Assembly (NCBI GenBank): GCA_018238545.1
Contig: JABCTC010000003.1
Coordinates: 58,876 to 122,875, forward strand
DNA length: 64,000 nucleotides
Direction of reading: 5' to 3'
From: Candidatus Heimdallarchaeota archaeon
GTDB taxonomy: Archaea > Asgardarchaeota > Heimdallarchaeia > Heimdallarchaeales > Heimdallarchaeaceae
The notes under the pieces were generated by a model. It ran no database searches. It worked only from the letters and a program-made list of their open reading frames with translations, and had not been told where the DNA came from. Shown here one piece after another: positions 45,001 to 53,501 of the stretch; within the stretch, counting starts at the first letter, position 1, and each line of letters opens with the position of its first letter. Made by a program: the position numbers and the translations under genes.

Positions 45001-45231
45001 GGTGTCAGATTCTTCAGATATTGTAAAGGTACCAAATTTTACAAACTCATTTTCACCTGTCATAAATTGTGAATTTGAAACCTCAACTTCTGTAGTCATT
45101 AAAGATTGAAGCGAAAGTAAGATTCCTTGCATCATACTTGAGTCTTTAGCTAATCTACCTACTGTTGCAAAACTTATTCCGGAATCACTTCCAGTTGAAA
45201 TCCATAAGTCGAAAGGGAAGTTTTTTGACAT
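42082..45231 (-). CDS. Unrecognised 1049-aa, mostly helical protein
   Basis: No family recognised. Residues about 5-115 alternate strands and helices (FDLWIST, GISFATVGRL, SSMMQGILLSLQSLM, KFGTFTIS, DTVVVQYVV, LVQELALSFCKF), an order reminiscent of longin/roadblock-type (profilin-like) domains. The remaining 900 residues are largely helical with few Gly or Pro and no obvious motif, and charge rather than TM character, so it is soluble. The last 70 residues (MKFEENTGPVIEGLKSVIPYLIENG) look like a capping helical bundle. It is convergent with the coiled-coil gene (24 bp apart). A TnpB gene lies upstream of its start. Likely a large scaffold or tethering factor, by inference. Confidence 0.7.
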   Translation of the reverse strand: MSKNFPFDLWISTGSDSGISFATVGRLAKDSSMMQGILLSLQSLMTTEVEVSNSQFMTGENEFVKFGTFTISEESDTVVVQYVVKSDEANKLSKENEMLVQELALSFCKFITLTPNFHRNLATGKMISLDYVSKAYLKACTIAKQKVAVSKNNDALINLIKAKLKLIENKPVDFPTVLQLKDIKQWIGEEETSWDKGSISPFKRQLLVQMVAQDILNQIILEDPFVILEYETPRYTVEEIRNTIELYLREKQFKPEELIDLYLAKNLQENVDVHLKKLNISEIHTAKTFIANNLAKEIIYKIAKDNPLHTLTDFRNIPLYTAIQNQITTLTDVPDPGSIICNGLIEDVTPLVLQGARLFFKQLIDPFAGRKLPTSIWNVIIDFTFSILDEKKIVQKSTTKKTAKTSIEFKRGIVKDRLSKLTNIHPEWIKQLIDKFNTMGVGKQLQISNIEESVLFASALERAIITTLEKMVKDQLFNFNLGDIFTYMINAFREIAPKTVLVNILSKVIVDVKYRGYETAKQMSLTAKDLIGAAIDEGEIKAYVNSVPVQNKRPFFRESYLRFDGRTISSNELLQKQGVTVSLGNKIFPLRDVEKDAEFLTTCFTNSKTLKKAYAKAILRGMVSSYLQKMFTFEGKVINLIDTLITVFNREMVGKLTPAHRLPDIQNGFPSFPQIRDIPQKFAGKHFHVRCQESWNDYAPKIHKTIQNLLTGFSNLRKNDLSYKKKAMRLYNKASKELKDIRKNLLKNWNPLNDQMTKVVEKWSKDVSIDLSGHLNEVSRNVTSWTGDIFKLQRLEYGKFTISLKRAQKEILNTINEIHPKEFRDLPKNFMEIALSILLYRRIPDYVIDESYNQMISGEKRVADAVLRAWGKSKSRSEFENNLYLNMRALGNTFTEIINTYGRLTSTFFIKNDIELSSDKNGHFITLGLIPKEIYETKTEVLSMLTFPNVEAVSSGKDWEIRLFLEPEYRRAMDENRERLIVMSDIIRFVARMKFEENTGPVIEGLKSVIPYLIENGDTNIIDLSETLKEALFRLSEYPTQVIEEKVKK

Positions 45232-45254
45232 ATTCTCACACTTGTACTGAATTC

Positions 45255-45288
45255 TAACGCTCTTATTTCTTAATGTATGATAGCGTTA
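45255..45288. promoter_or_regulatory. Inverted repeat upstream of the 1049-aa protein gene
   Basis: TAACGCT (45255-45261) is the perfect inverse of AGCGTTA (45282-45288), 20 bp apart, lying 24-57 bp before the gene's ATG on the minus strand. It could be an operator or the 5' UTR stem. The surrounding gap is AT-rich with no gene. Confidence 0.3.
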
Positions 45289-45404
45289 ATATTGTTTTTT
45301 CTATTGGTAACTAAACTAATAGAATATTTATACATCAAACTATGATGAGTTTTTGTCTTGTTGTCATATAAGGACAGCTTTAGTTGAGTATATTTATTAG
45401 AGGT

Positions 45405-46680
45405 CAACATATAAAACTATAACAGTTCTATACTAACTCTGAGTGGATACATCACGTATCCTCCTACCCCGTTCACCGTGCGTTTAGGCAAGGCTTTCGG
45501 ATCGCTTTTGAGTAGAATATTGTATGCAGCATTGACATCAGCGTTAATGAGATGACCTTGAGCGGTTCGAAACAACCCTCGAGTAACTCTCCGACCAGCA
45601 TAGTTTTTCCTGGCTTGGGGAAATTCATTATCAAGGAAACTAGACTTGGAAGTGTATTCTTCGGGAATCATCTCTACCTTTATCCCTCGTTCTGCGCCCT
45701 TATACTTCAAAATGTTGATAATACGTAGAAAGGGGATGGTGACGAACATTTGGTTGATCTTCTTCCAGAACTGCACCCCTTGTTTCCACTTCTCATTGTA
45801 ACCGATGATAACCTCGTGCAGCCCTCTTTCCACCCACAAGTCAAGTAAATAGCAAGTGAGTTTGTGGATAGCGTCCTTCAATTTCCTCCTCCACTTTTCT
45901 CGGAGTTTGTAGTAGGTATGACCATAGGTCAATCGGTTCTTTCCTGTCAGTTTTTGTCTTTGCTGTTGAGCGTATTGTATCTGTAATTGTTTCTGTTTTT
46001 TTAGATAATATTGGGTTATGGATTTTATCCCTTTCCCTGCATCTTTGACAACAATCGGTTGCCCACCGAGGTTATCCACAAAGGTAGCAATGTTGATTAT
46101 CCCTAAATCTACCCCTCCTTTTCGTATAAACTTTTTACGAAGTTTAGGCAGAGTTTTCTGATAGACTAACTCAAGGGTATACCCAGGTCTTCTTGGGACG
46201 ATTCTCACCTCTCGCAAATCCGTGTGAGAAGTCAATCGTGTCTTGTAAGTGAATCCCACTTTCTTCGGCAGAACCAGCCATCCATTGACAATCCTCGCTT
46301 GTTGGTTGGTAAAAATAGCTACCACTTCCCCATCCTTTTTTTTGTAATTAGGTGGGCGGGGCATAGCGAAGAAATCTCCAGGGTTGACTTTCCACTCTTT
46401 CATTGCTCGGAAATACCCCTTCCAGTTTCTACAGAGGAGTTTGAGCGAATGTTGGGCGGTGTGAGCAGGGAGAACACGATAACACTCTTCATGGTTGAGT
46501 AACTTGTTGAGATCATTGTAAAAGAGGAGTTTGTTCTGTTTGTTCAATGAGGTTTTTATCAGAAAATTCGCTCGATTATAGAGATTTTTAGTTTGATGAC
46601 AAAGCTTGCTCAAGACAAGATGATACTTTACTTCTATACACTCCACCCTAGGAACTTTAGCCATCTCTTATTTATCTAGA
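45405..46680 (-). mobile_element. Second solitary TnpB element
   Basis: Contains one TnpB gene whose codons are distinctly richer in G and C than the host DNA on both sides. No TnpA is next to it. The right end likely falls just after the TnpB stop; the 3' coding region holds the hairpin GGATAC (45445-45450) pairing with GTATCC (45456-45461), which would belong to an omegaRNA overlapping the gene. Ends could not be fixed by repeats. Confidence 0.5.
45417..46664 (-). CDS. tnpB: TnpB RNA-guided nuclease, zinc-ribbon-less type
   Basis: 415 aa, an IS200/IS605 OrfB protein unrelated at the close level to the one at 1.4 kb. RuvC-I GGVDLGI with Asp186; RuvC-II strand VIIGYNEKWKQG with Gly288 instead of Glu; RuvC-III LINADVNAAYNI with Asp376. 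The YTSKSSFLDNEFP segment follows Glu335/Glu336, which likely replaces the missing glutamate. The zinc-finger cysteines are absent (SSFLD where others have C--C), a recognised TnpB variant. The N-terminal helical domain (about 1-130) is intact. The gene is full length and without stops. Confidence 0.9.
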   Translation of the reverse strand: MAKVPRVECIEVKYHLVLSKLCHQTKNLYNRANFLIKTSLNKQNKLLFYNDLNKLLNHEECYRVLPAHTAQHSLKLLCRNWKGYFRAMKEWKVNPGDFFAMPRPPNYKKKDGEVVAIFTNQQARIVNGWLVLPKKVGFTYKTRLTSHTDLREVRIVPRRPGYTLELVYQKTLPKLRKKFIRKGGVDLGIINIATFVDNLGGQPIVVKDAGKGIKSITQYYLKKQKQLQIQYAQQQRQKLTGKNRLTYGHTYYKLREKWRRKLKDAIHKLTCYLLDLWVERGLHEVIIGYNEKWKQGVQFWKKINQMFVTIPFLRIINILKYKGAERGIKVEMIPEEYTSKSSFLDNEFPQARKNYAGRRVTRGLFRTAQGHLINADVNAAYNILLKSDPKALPKRTVNGVGGYVMYPLRVSIELL

Positions 46681-46848
46681 GATTCTTATAAAAACTCCCG
46701 TAATATTCACTTTAACCACCCATTTAAACTGATACAATTGTTAGTTAATATGACTGCATGACAAAAATATATCATAACTGAACAACGTAAAGTTTAATAA
46801 TCTCCCGATAAATCTTTCCATGAATTACTATTAACATGGGATTAAAAG

Positions 46849-47169
46849 ATGGCAGAGCCCTCAAAAAGTGTCCGCATAAGAAGACTTGTATTAGACGTTT
46901 TAAAGCCCCATCAGCCACGAATTGATGTTTTAGCAACTGCTATTGGGGAATTGGAAGCTGTTGAATCTGTTAATGTTGTTAGAACAGAAACAGATTCTAG
47001 CACTGAAGGAATTATTGTAACAATTGTTGGTCCTGATCTAAATTATGATGATATTGAAGCAGTTCTAAGAGATTATGGAACATCTGTTCATTCTGTAGAT
47101 GAAGTTGTTGTCGGTGAAAAAATAATAAACACGGTAAAAATTCCAAACCAAGAACCATTTAATGCATAA
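46849..47169 (+). CDS. DUF211 family protein
   Basis: 106 aa. The whole DUF211 pattern is present: IRRLVLDVLKPHQPRI, LATAIGELEAVESVNVV, T-EGIIVTIVGPDLNYDDIEAVL and SVHSVDEVVVGEKI. It has an alternating beta-alpha-beta ferredoxin-like fold. The family is archaeal, of unknown function; structures show multimers and, in some, metal binding. It has its own promoter and ends at a hairpin shared with iorB. Confidence 0.93.
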   Translation: MAEPSKSVRIRRLVLDVLKPHQPRIDVLATAIGELEAVESVNVVRTETDSSTEGIIVTIVGPDLNYDDIEAVLRDYGTSVHSVDEVVVGEKIINTVKIPNQEPFNA

Positions 47170-47190
47170 CGTTCTAATTTTATTCAAATA

Positions 47191-47217
47191 AAAAGAGGAA
47201 AAAAATTCCTCATTTTT
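47191..47217. terminator. Hairpin between DUF211 gene and iorB
   Basis: GAGGAA (47195-47200) pairs with TTCCTC (47206-47211) around five A residues; flanking AAAA and TTTTT extend the arms to give A-tract and T-tract sides. It lies between two convergent genes, overlapping the iorB stop, so it can act on both strands. Confidence 0.6.
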
Positions 47218-47815
47218 ATGTTTTTACAGCTCTGATTCCTAAATCAAATGCTTTTAGATTCACTTCTAGAAATCTGGGGGGGACTCTAATTTTCAAAGCC
47301 TCTCTTAGTTCATTATCTGTTATGGGAAAACCTTCCACTTGGGATAAGGCACCAAGTAGAACAATGTTTTGTGTTAAAGCTAAACCTGTTTGATTAGCTA
47401 AGCCTTCTGCATCAATGAAATAAATAGTTGCATCGAATTTTCCAAGATTGCCTTTAATGTTTTCTCTAGCTTTATCTGCAGCCTCCTTATCTTTTTTCCA
47501 TGTAATTGGAAAAAGTACCGTTTCAGATGTTATGACAGTACCTCCAGGTTGCAAATATTTGATATACCTCAAACTTTCATTTTGCTCTAAACCAACGAGC
47601 ATTTTGCTAGTACCGATGGGAATAGTTGGTGAATTAAGATTCTTACCAATTTTGAGATTTGTTATGACGGATCCTCCTTTTTGAGCCATCCCATGAACTT
47701 CTGAACCTAGAACATTCAATCCTTTCTTCTGCGCTGCAATTGTAATGATATCGGATATTGTTAGGATACCTTGTCCCCCGACTCCACAAATAACCATTTG
47801 ATATGTTTCAACCAT
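47216..47815 (-). CDS. iorB: Indolepyruvate ferredoxin oxidoreductase, beta subunit
   Basis: 199 aa from the ATG at 47815 (MVETYQMVICGVGGQGI). The reading frame extends 18 codons further upstream into iorA, which is unlikely to be coding. Gamma-type domain: GVGGQGILTISDIITIAAQKKGLNVLGSEVHGMAQKGGSV, the hallmark of the POR/IOR gamma-like subunit. With IorA it oxidatively decarboxylates aryl pyruvates to acyl-CoA, reducing ferredoxin. The start lies 1 bp past the iorA stop. Confidence 0.92.
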   Translation of the reverse strand: MVETYQMVICGVGGQGILTISDIITIAAQKKGLNVLGSEVHGMAQKGGSVITNLKIGKNLNSPTIPIGTSKMLVGLEQNESLRYIKYLQPGGTVITSETVLFPITWKKDKEAADKARENIKGNLGKFDATIYFIDAEGLANQTGLALTQNIVLLGALSQVEGFPITDNELREALKIRVPPRFLEVNLKAFDLGIRAVKT

Positions 47816-47816
47816 T

Positions 47817-49673
47817 TTATTCATCCACCTTTGAGATTGCTCCAACAGGACAAATTTGAGAACAGACACTACAACCTGTGCACATGGTTGGATCTATAAT
47901 TGAATATTTCTTTCCTTTAGAATTTGTGTCTAAACTCCATCTTATTGCTGGGCATTGATATTGTACAATACACGTTCCACATGCGATGCAAATTTCTGGG
48001 TCTATATGGAAAACCTCTATTTTCTCGCCTTTTCTTCTCTTTCTTCTCCAATCTTCATTGGCACAGATTTTTCTCATTATTATTACTGTTGGCCCTTCAT
48101 GTTTTAATGCATCCTCAAAAACCTTTTTACCATTCTCGAAATCGTAAGGATCAAACACAACAACATATTCAACTCCTAATGATTTAGCTACCTCTGCGAT
48201 ATCTATCTCCTCTGTAGGATTAGGTTGGAAACCTGTCATGGCGGTCATTCTGTTATCTAAGACTAGAATGTTAATGTTTGCTTTATTATAAACAGCATTA
48301 GCCAATGCAGGCATACCTGTGTGGAAAAATGTGCTATCTCCGATATAAGCAAATATAGGTTTGTCTTTTATCACCTTTGAAAAACCATTTGCCATACCTA
48401 TCCCTCCGCCCATACATAGTATGGTATCAGTTACCCAAGGATCTAATGAATAACAACCAATATCTGAAGCAAAAACACCTTTGTTTTTTCGTACAACTTT
48501 AGATAATTCCCAAAATGCTGCTCTATGTTGACATCCTGCACAAAACAGAGGTGGCCTGAAAGGAACAAAATCTTTAGTTTCTTCAACTGATTTCTCAATT
48601 TCAATTACTGGAACTATTGACCCCCCAACTACTTTAACTAGAGCTTCAGCAACTAGTCTAGCGTTTAACTCATGATATCTCTTAGTAATCTCTGAACTTT
48701 TCCCATGTATTTTAGGTATGACTCCGTTTTGAATAAAAAGAGCACATATGCGATCTTCAAGATAGGGATCTACTTCTTCAATGAAGATAATATTTTCCTT
48801 ATCCTTCGCAAATTCTAGAATAGTTTGCTCATCTAAAGGAGCTACCATACCCAGCTTCAAAATGGGTAATTCTTTCTTTAATGTCTTCAAAGCATCTTTT
48901 ACATAAGCATAGCTAATGCCACTTGTGATTATCCCAAATTCTGTATGACTATCTGGTCCCTCAATTGTTGAAAAACCACTTGTTGGTAACCATTCCTTTA
49001 TCTTTTCCATCCTTTCCAATAGCTTTGGATGATTAGCTCTTGCCAATGCAGGGAGACATGCAAAGCGGTTTGTTTTCTCATATTCTCCTTCTCTGAAATT
49101 TGATTCAAACTTGTTGAATTGTACATCTGTTCTTGCATGAGATACTCTTGTTGTTGAACGAAGTAGCATAGGCATCTCGAATTTTTCACTCACATCAAAA
49201 GCTCTTTTTACATATTCTTTCGCTTCTTGTGGACTAGATGGTTCGATAACAGGAAATTGTGCTGATACACCAAGCCATCTAGAATCTTGCTCATTTTGAC
49301 TTGAGAAACAATGAGGGTCATCCCCAACAACTGTTACAAAACCACCTTTACACCCCATATACAAAAACGAATAAAAAGCATCAGCAGCTACATTTAGTCC
49401 AACATGTTTACAAGCAGTCATTGCTCTTACACCACTTATAGATGCAGCAAAAGCTGTTTCCATAGCTACTTTTTCATTTGTGCTCCATTCAGCATAAAAT
49501 CCTAGTTTTGGAGCAGCTGCAATCATTGCCATACTTATCTCAGAACTTGGCGTTCCAGGATAAGCAGCAAAAACTTGTACCCCAGCTTCAATAGCTCCCC
49601 TTGCTATAGCTTCATTTCCTAAACAAAGTACTCTGTTTTCTTCGTTTGCAATAATCTCTTCTAACTTTGCCAT
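47817..49673 (-). CDS. iorA: Indolepyruvate ferredoxin oxidoreductase, alpha subunit
   Basis: 618 aa. Order: pyrimidine-binding domain (GNEAIARGAIEAGVQVFAAYPGTPSSEI), transketolase C-like domain, TPP-binding domain (FCAGCQHRAAFWEL, ASDIGCYSLD, and MGGGIGMANGFSK with AYIGDSTFFHTGMPALANAVYNKANI), and two C-terminal 4Fe-4S clusters (CIACGTCIVQYQCPAI and CTGCSVCSQICPVGA). Archaea use it in fermentative breakdown of aromatic amino acids. The first cluster differs from CxxCxxCxxxCP by one spacing (CIACGTCIVQYQCP). It heads a two-gene unit with iorB. Confidence 0.95.
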   Translation of the reverse strand: MAKLEEIIANEENRVLCLGNEAIARGAIEAGVQVFAAYPGTPSSEISMAMIAAAPKLGFYAEWSTNEKVAMETAFAASISGVRAMTACKHVGLNVAADAFYSFLYMGCKGGFVTVVGDDPHCFSSQNEQDSRWLGVSAQFPVIEPSSPQEAKEYVKRAFDVSEKFEMPMLLRSTTRVSHARTDVQFNKFESNFREGEYEKTNRFACLPALARANHPKLLERMEKIKEWLPTSGFSTIEGPDSHTEFGIITSGISYAYVKDALKTLKKELPILKLGMVAPLDEQTILEFAKDKENIIFIEEVDPYLEDRICALFIQNGVIPKIHGKSSEITKRYHELNARLVAEALVKVVGGSIVPVIEIEKSVEETKDFVPFRPPLFCAGCQHRAAFWELSKVVRKNKGVFASDIGCYSLDPWVTDTILCMGGGIGMANGFSKVIKDKPIFAYIGDSTFFHTGMPALANAVYNKANINILVLDNRMTAMTGFQPNPTEEIDIAEVAKSLGVEYVVVFDPYDFENGKKVFEDALKHEGPTVIIMRKICANEDWRRKRRKGEKIEVFHIDPEICIACGTCIVQYQCPAIRWSLDTNSKGKKYSIIDPTMCTGCSVCSQICPVGAISKVDE

Positions 49674-49736
49674 ATACTATCAAGAAAAGGTGACACGCTA
49701 GCTATAAAAAAGATTTTGAAATGAATATCCAACAAA

Positions 49737-51542
49737 TTAATTGACAATGTTGCTGGTTAGTTGAGTTTGATATAAATCATAATATCTTCCCTTCTTTTTA
49801 AGCAGATCTTGATGTGTTCCCTCTTCCACTATCTTTCCATCATCAATTACAACTATCTTTGATGTATTTTTAATCGTGCTGAGTCTATGAGCAATAATTA
49901 TCGAAGTTCTCCCTTTCAACATATAATTTATTCCTTTTTGAATCAATGATTCAGTAATTGGGTCTACTGAACTACTGCATTCATCTAGAATAAGTATGCT
50001 TGGGTTAGCAATTACAGCTCTAGCTAAGGATATTAGTTGTCGTTGACCTAGAGATAGCCTTGCTCCTCCTTCTTTTACATCAGTTTCATACCCTTGTGGC
50101 AATCTTAAAATATAATCATGAAGACCAAGGACAAGGCATACGCCATAGACCTCATCATCTGTAGCTTCCTTTTTACCATACTTCAGATTCTCCATTATAG
50201 TTCCACTAAAAAGATAAACATCTTGTGGAACAACTGCTATATTTTTTCGTAAAGTTTTCAAATCGATGTCTTTAATATTGATTCCATCCACTAACAGTTT
50301 ACCATTTGTAACATCATAATAACGAGACAGCAATTTGGTGATTGTGGTTTTACCTGCGCCCGTTTGACCCACCAAAGCAATGCTTGAACCTTCTTCAATG
50401 GTTAGATTAATATTTTTCAATACTTGGACTTCTTCTTGATAATTAAAATCTACTCCTGTCAACTCTAATTTGCCTTTTATCTCTCTAGGAAATACAGGAT
50501 CTAGGGAATTTTTAACAGATGGTTGTTCATCTAGAACATCAAAAATTCTTTCAGCACTTGCAAATCCTGACTGTATGATTGTATAAAAAGTAAAGAGACT
50601 AATCACAGGTGCAAAGAAACGATTCGAATAATCTAAAAATGCGTAGAGCACTCCAATAGAAATTCTCCCAGATATAAATGCAGACCCTCCAAAGATAATA
50701 ACGATTGTACTTCCTAGTGCTGCAATAATTTGAATCAAAGGCATAAATAACGAAGATACACCAGCAGCTTCTACGTTCGCATCGTAATTTTCTCTGTTCA
50801 AGTCATCGAAGTTTTCAATATTTTTCTCCTCCCTAGATAAGGCTTTGGTAACCCTAACTCCAGTAATCGTTTCTTGTAAATTAGCAGTAACTTTAGCGAT
50901 TGCAACTCTTGTTTTTCTATAAACAAATCTTACTCTCTTTTGGAAAAAATATGCTGTAATTAGCAGAATTGGTATCACAGTAAATGTGAGTAAAGTCATT
51001 TGCACATCATAAACGAACATGATTACTAATATCCAAATTAAACTTACAAAATCTGCAAATATGTCAATTATTCCTGTTGTAAGCAGTTCTCCTAAAGCAT
51101 CAACATCATTTGTAACTTTAGAAATTGTCCTCCCAGATTCTGTTTCTGTGTAGTAATCAAAAGAAAGATATTGAAGTTTAGTAAATAAGTCATTTCTTAT
51201 TCGATAAATCAGTTTTTGACCCAATCTGGCAAAGAAAATCGTTCTTGCCAGGATAAGGAAGAAATTCAAAATGATGAATACAAGATAACACGCACCCATG
51301 ATTATGATTTGTGTAGTGTAATCTGCAATCCCAGGTTTGATAAACATATCAATTATTTGTTGCATTAGTATAGGTAAAGAAGTGGAAAAAACAGAGACTG
51401 TTAAAACGATAGCAACAACAGATATTGTTTCGCTTTTATAATATCCAAAGATTCGAAATAATCGCTTGAATAAAGTCCAATCAGAGTATTTCTTCTCTCT
51501 TTCTTCTTCTTCTCTTGTCATACGATGAAATGCCCAACCCAT
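49737..51542 (-). CDS. ABC exporter half with catalytic Walker B, LSLGQ signature
   Basis: 601 aa. Six TM helices (about 35-330) fused to an NBD. Walker A GQTGAGKTT, signature RLSLGQRQL (second Gly of LSGGQ replaced by Leu), Walker B ILILDECSSSVD with catalytic Glu, and H-loop AHRLS. The gene overlaps the preceding subunit by 1 bp. In heterodimeric exporters (TM287/288, BmrCD) one half has a catalytic Walker B and a degenerate signature, so this is one half of a heterodimer. Substrate probably a lipid or drug; unproven. Confidence 0.92.
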   Translation of the reverse strand: MGWAFHRMTREEEEREKKYSDWTLFKRLFRIFGYYKSETISVVAIVLTVSVFSTSLPILMQQIIDMFIKPGIADYTTQIIIMGACYLVFIILNFFLILARTIFFARLGQKLIYRIRNDLFTKLQYLSFDYYTETESGRTISKVTNDVDALGELLTTGIIDIFADFVSLIWILVIMFVYDVQMTLLTFTVIPILLITAYFFQKRVRFVYRKTRVAIAKVTANLQETITGVRVTKALSREEKNIENFDDLNRENYDANVEAAGVSSLFMPLIQIIAALGSTIVIIFGGSAFISGRISIGVLYAFLDYSNRFFAPVISLFTFYTIIQSGFASAERIFDVLDEQPSVKNSLDPVFPREIKGKLELTGVDFNYQEEVQVLKNINLTIEEGSSIALVGQTGAGKTTITKLLSRYYDVTNGKLLVDGINIKDIDLKTLRKNIAVVPQDVYLFSGTIMENLKYGKKEATDDEVYGVCLVLGLHDYILRLPQGYETDVKEGGARLSLGQRQLISLARAVIANPSILILDECSSSVDPITESLIQKGINYMLKGRTSIIIAHRLSTIKNTSKIVVIDDGKIVEEGTHQDLLKKKGRYYDLYQTQLTSNIVN

Positions 51543-53356
51543 TAATCCTTCCTCCTATATTTGGTGTCAGTATCAATTTTCGTACTATCCTCTACATAGC
51601 TTTGAGCAAGAGTTTTGTAGATTTTGAGATATAAACCTCCAATTTTTATAAGTTCATCATGAGTCCCATCTTGAACTATTTTTCCCTTTTCAAAAACCAA
51701 AATTCTGTCAGCATAATGTACAGAAGAAATGCGTTGTGAGATGATTATCGTGGTTCTTCCAAGACTTAGTATATTCAAAGCTTCTTGAATCTGAGCTTCA
51801 GTTTCTGCATCCACTGAAGCTGTTGAATCATCAAAAATGAGTATTGTGGGATCTATAAGAAGAGTCCGCGCAATTGATATTCTCTGTTTCTGCCCTCCTG
51901 ATAACGTTATTCCTCTATCTCCAACCTTTGTTTCATACTTATCAGGAAGCATCGCGATGAAGTCATGAATTTTTGCGGTTTTTGTTGCTGAAATAATTTC
52001 ATCAATTATAGCATCTGGTTTTCCGAATGCGATATTTTCTTTAATAGAGTCATTAAACAACATTGTTTCTTGGAGTACCAGACCAATTTGTTGTCTCATT
52101 TTTTTCAATTTGTAACTTTTTATGTTCTTTCCATCAATAAGTACTTGACCTTCTAATGGATCATAAAATCTCACTAATAGATTTACAAAACTGCTCTTCC
52201 CACTTCCTGTCCCTCCCAAAACAACAACTTTCTGTCCATGTGGAATCTTTATGTTTATATTTTTCAGAATTGTTACTCCTTCTTCATATCCGAAATGAAC
52301 TTTTTGATATTCGATATCACCTTTAAATTTGGGGGGGTCAATAGCGTTAGGATCCTCTTGAACTTCTCGTTTGGCACTGATTAGTTCAATGATTCTATCT
52401 CCACTTGCTAACATTCTTTGAATTATGCCTACTAGCCATGTTAGTTGTCTTGTGGGTCCAGGTAATAAAGCTAAATATGACAAGAAGGCTATAAAATCTC
52501 CTAAATCAAGACTTCCATTAGTAACAAAAATACCTCCAATAACAACTACCAAAGTTGTACCAACTCCAATAAGCAAGGTCATACTTGAGAAATATATCGC
52601 TCTATAAACTTGTGTTTTGACTCTTAGGTCTCTATAAACGATATTAGAGTCATCAAACTTTACAATCTCATTTTCCTCCTGAGCAAATCCACGAACAATA
52701 TGTGCTCCTGTAACATTTTCTTGCAATATTGATGTAACTGCTCCAAATTGTTTACGAGCTTGATAAAATAATGGCCTAACCTTAGTGCTAAACCAATATA
52801 TTAGCCAGATAAATCCAGGGAACAATGCAACAAGTATCAATCCTAGTTGCCAGCTCATGATGAGCATGGCTATATATGCTCCAATAAAGAAGATAGCACC
52901 GTTCATGACCAATCTAATTGTGAAACTAACAAAACCTTGAATCGCATTAAGATCAGTTGTGACTCTGGTCATTATTTGACCTGTATTTTCATCATCATAA
53001 AACTCTAAACTCAGCTGTTGGAGTATTTTATAAATATCATTTCGTAGGTCAAAAATCACTCTTTGAGCATAAACAGCTGCATAGTATCTAGATAGAAATT
53101 GCATAACACCTCCAACTACAGCTGTTCCTAACATCGCCCCTCCAATGATCCAAATAAAAGGTATACTCTTTGAATCGATAGCGTTATTGATAGCCTCTCT
53201 TATCAGTAAAGGAGTCGCCAGACCTAAAACAGCTGCTAGGAAAGCAACAGAGCTAACAAAAATGAGCAGAGGCACATTTTTTGCTAGATATGGAGTGATA
53301 ACTGCCATTATCTCTCTAAAAGAGTGGATGCGTTTTCTATTATCTAGCCATGCCAT
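51542..53356 (-). CDS. ABC exporter half with degenerate Walker B
   Basis: 604 aa, six TM helices then NBD. Walker A GGTGSGKSS, signature LSGGQKQR, Walker B ILIFDDSTASVD with Asp in place of the catalytic Glu, H-loop replaced by SQRIS. Paired with the downstream half, its Asp site and the LSLGQ of the partner would form the non-hydrolysing nucleotide site, and its canonical LSGGQ the active one. That matching of two complementary defects supports a true heterodimer. It begins 53357 bases in, with an intergenic gap of about 145 bp to the next divergent gene. Confidence 0.93.
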   Translation of the reverse strand: MAWLDNRKRIHSFREIMAVITPYLAKNVPLLIFVSSVAFLAAVLGLATPLLIREAINNAIDSKSIPFIWIIGGAMLGTAVVGGVMQFLSRYYAAVYAQRVIFDLRNDIYKILQQLSLEFYDDENTGQIMTRVTTDLNAIQGFVSFTIRLVMNGAIFFIGAYIAMLIMSWQLGLILVALFPGFIWLIYWFSTKVRPLFYQARKQFGAVTSILQENVTGAHIVRGFAQEENEIVKFDDSNIVYRDLRVKTQVYRAIYFSSMTLLIGVGTTLVVVIGGIFVTNGSLDLGDFIAFLSYLALLPGPTRQLTWLVGIIQRMLASGDRIIELISAKREVQEDPNAIDPPKFKGDIEYQKVHFGYEEGVTILKNINIKIPHGQKVVVLGGTGSGKSSFVNLLVRFYDPLEGQVLIDGKNIKSYKLKKMRQQIGLVLQETMLFNDSIKENIAFGKPDAIIDEIISATKTAKIHDFIAMLPDKYETKVGDRGITLSGGQKQRISIARTLLIDPTILIFDDSTASVDAETEAQIQEALNILSLGRTTIIISQRISSVHYADRILVFEKGKIVQDGTHDELIKIGGLYLKIYKTLAQSYVEDSTKIDTDTKYRRKD

Positions 53357-53501
53357 CTGGTTTAAGAATTCCTTTTAACGATATAAAATTTATGTTTTTA
53401 CCTTTTTTAAGAAATACTTTTTTCACAATAGAACTTATCAATAATCTTTATAAATGTCATACAATCCTTTCTTTCAGAAGATATGATTTGGAGGAACATG
53501 A

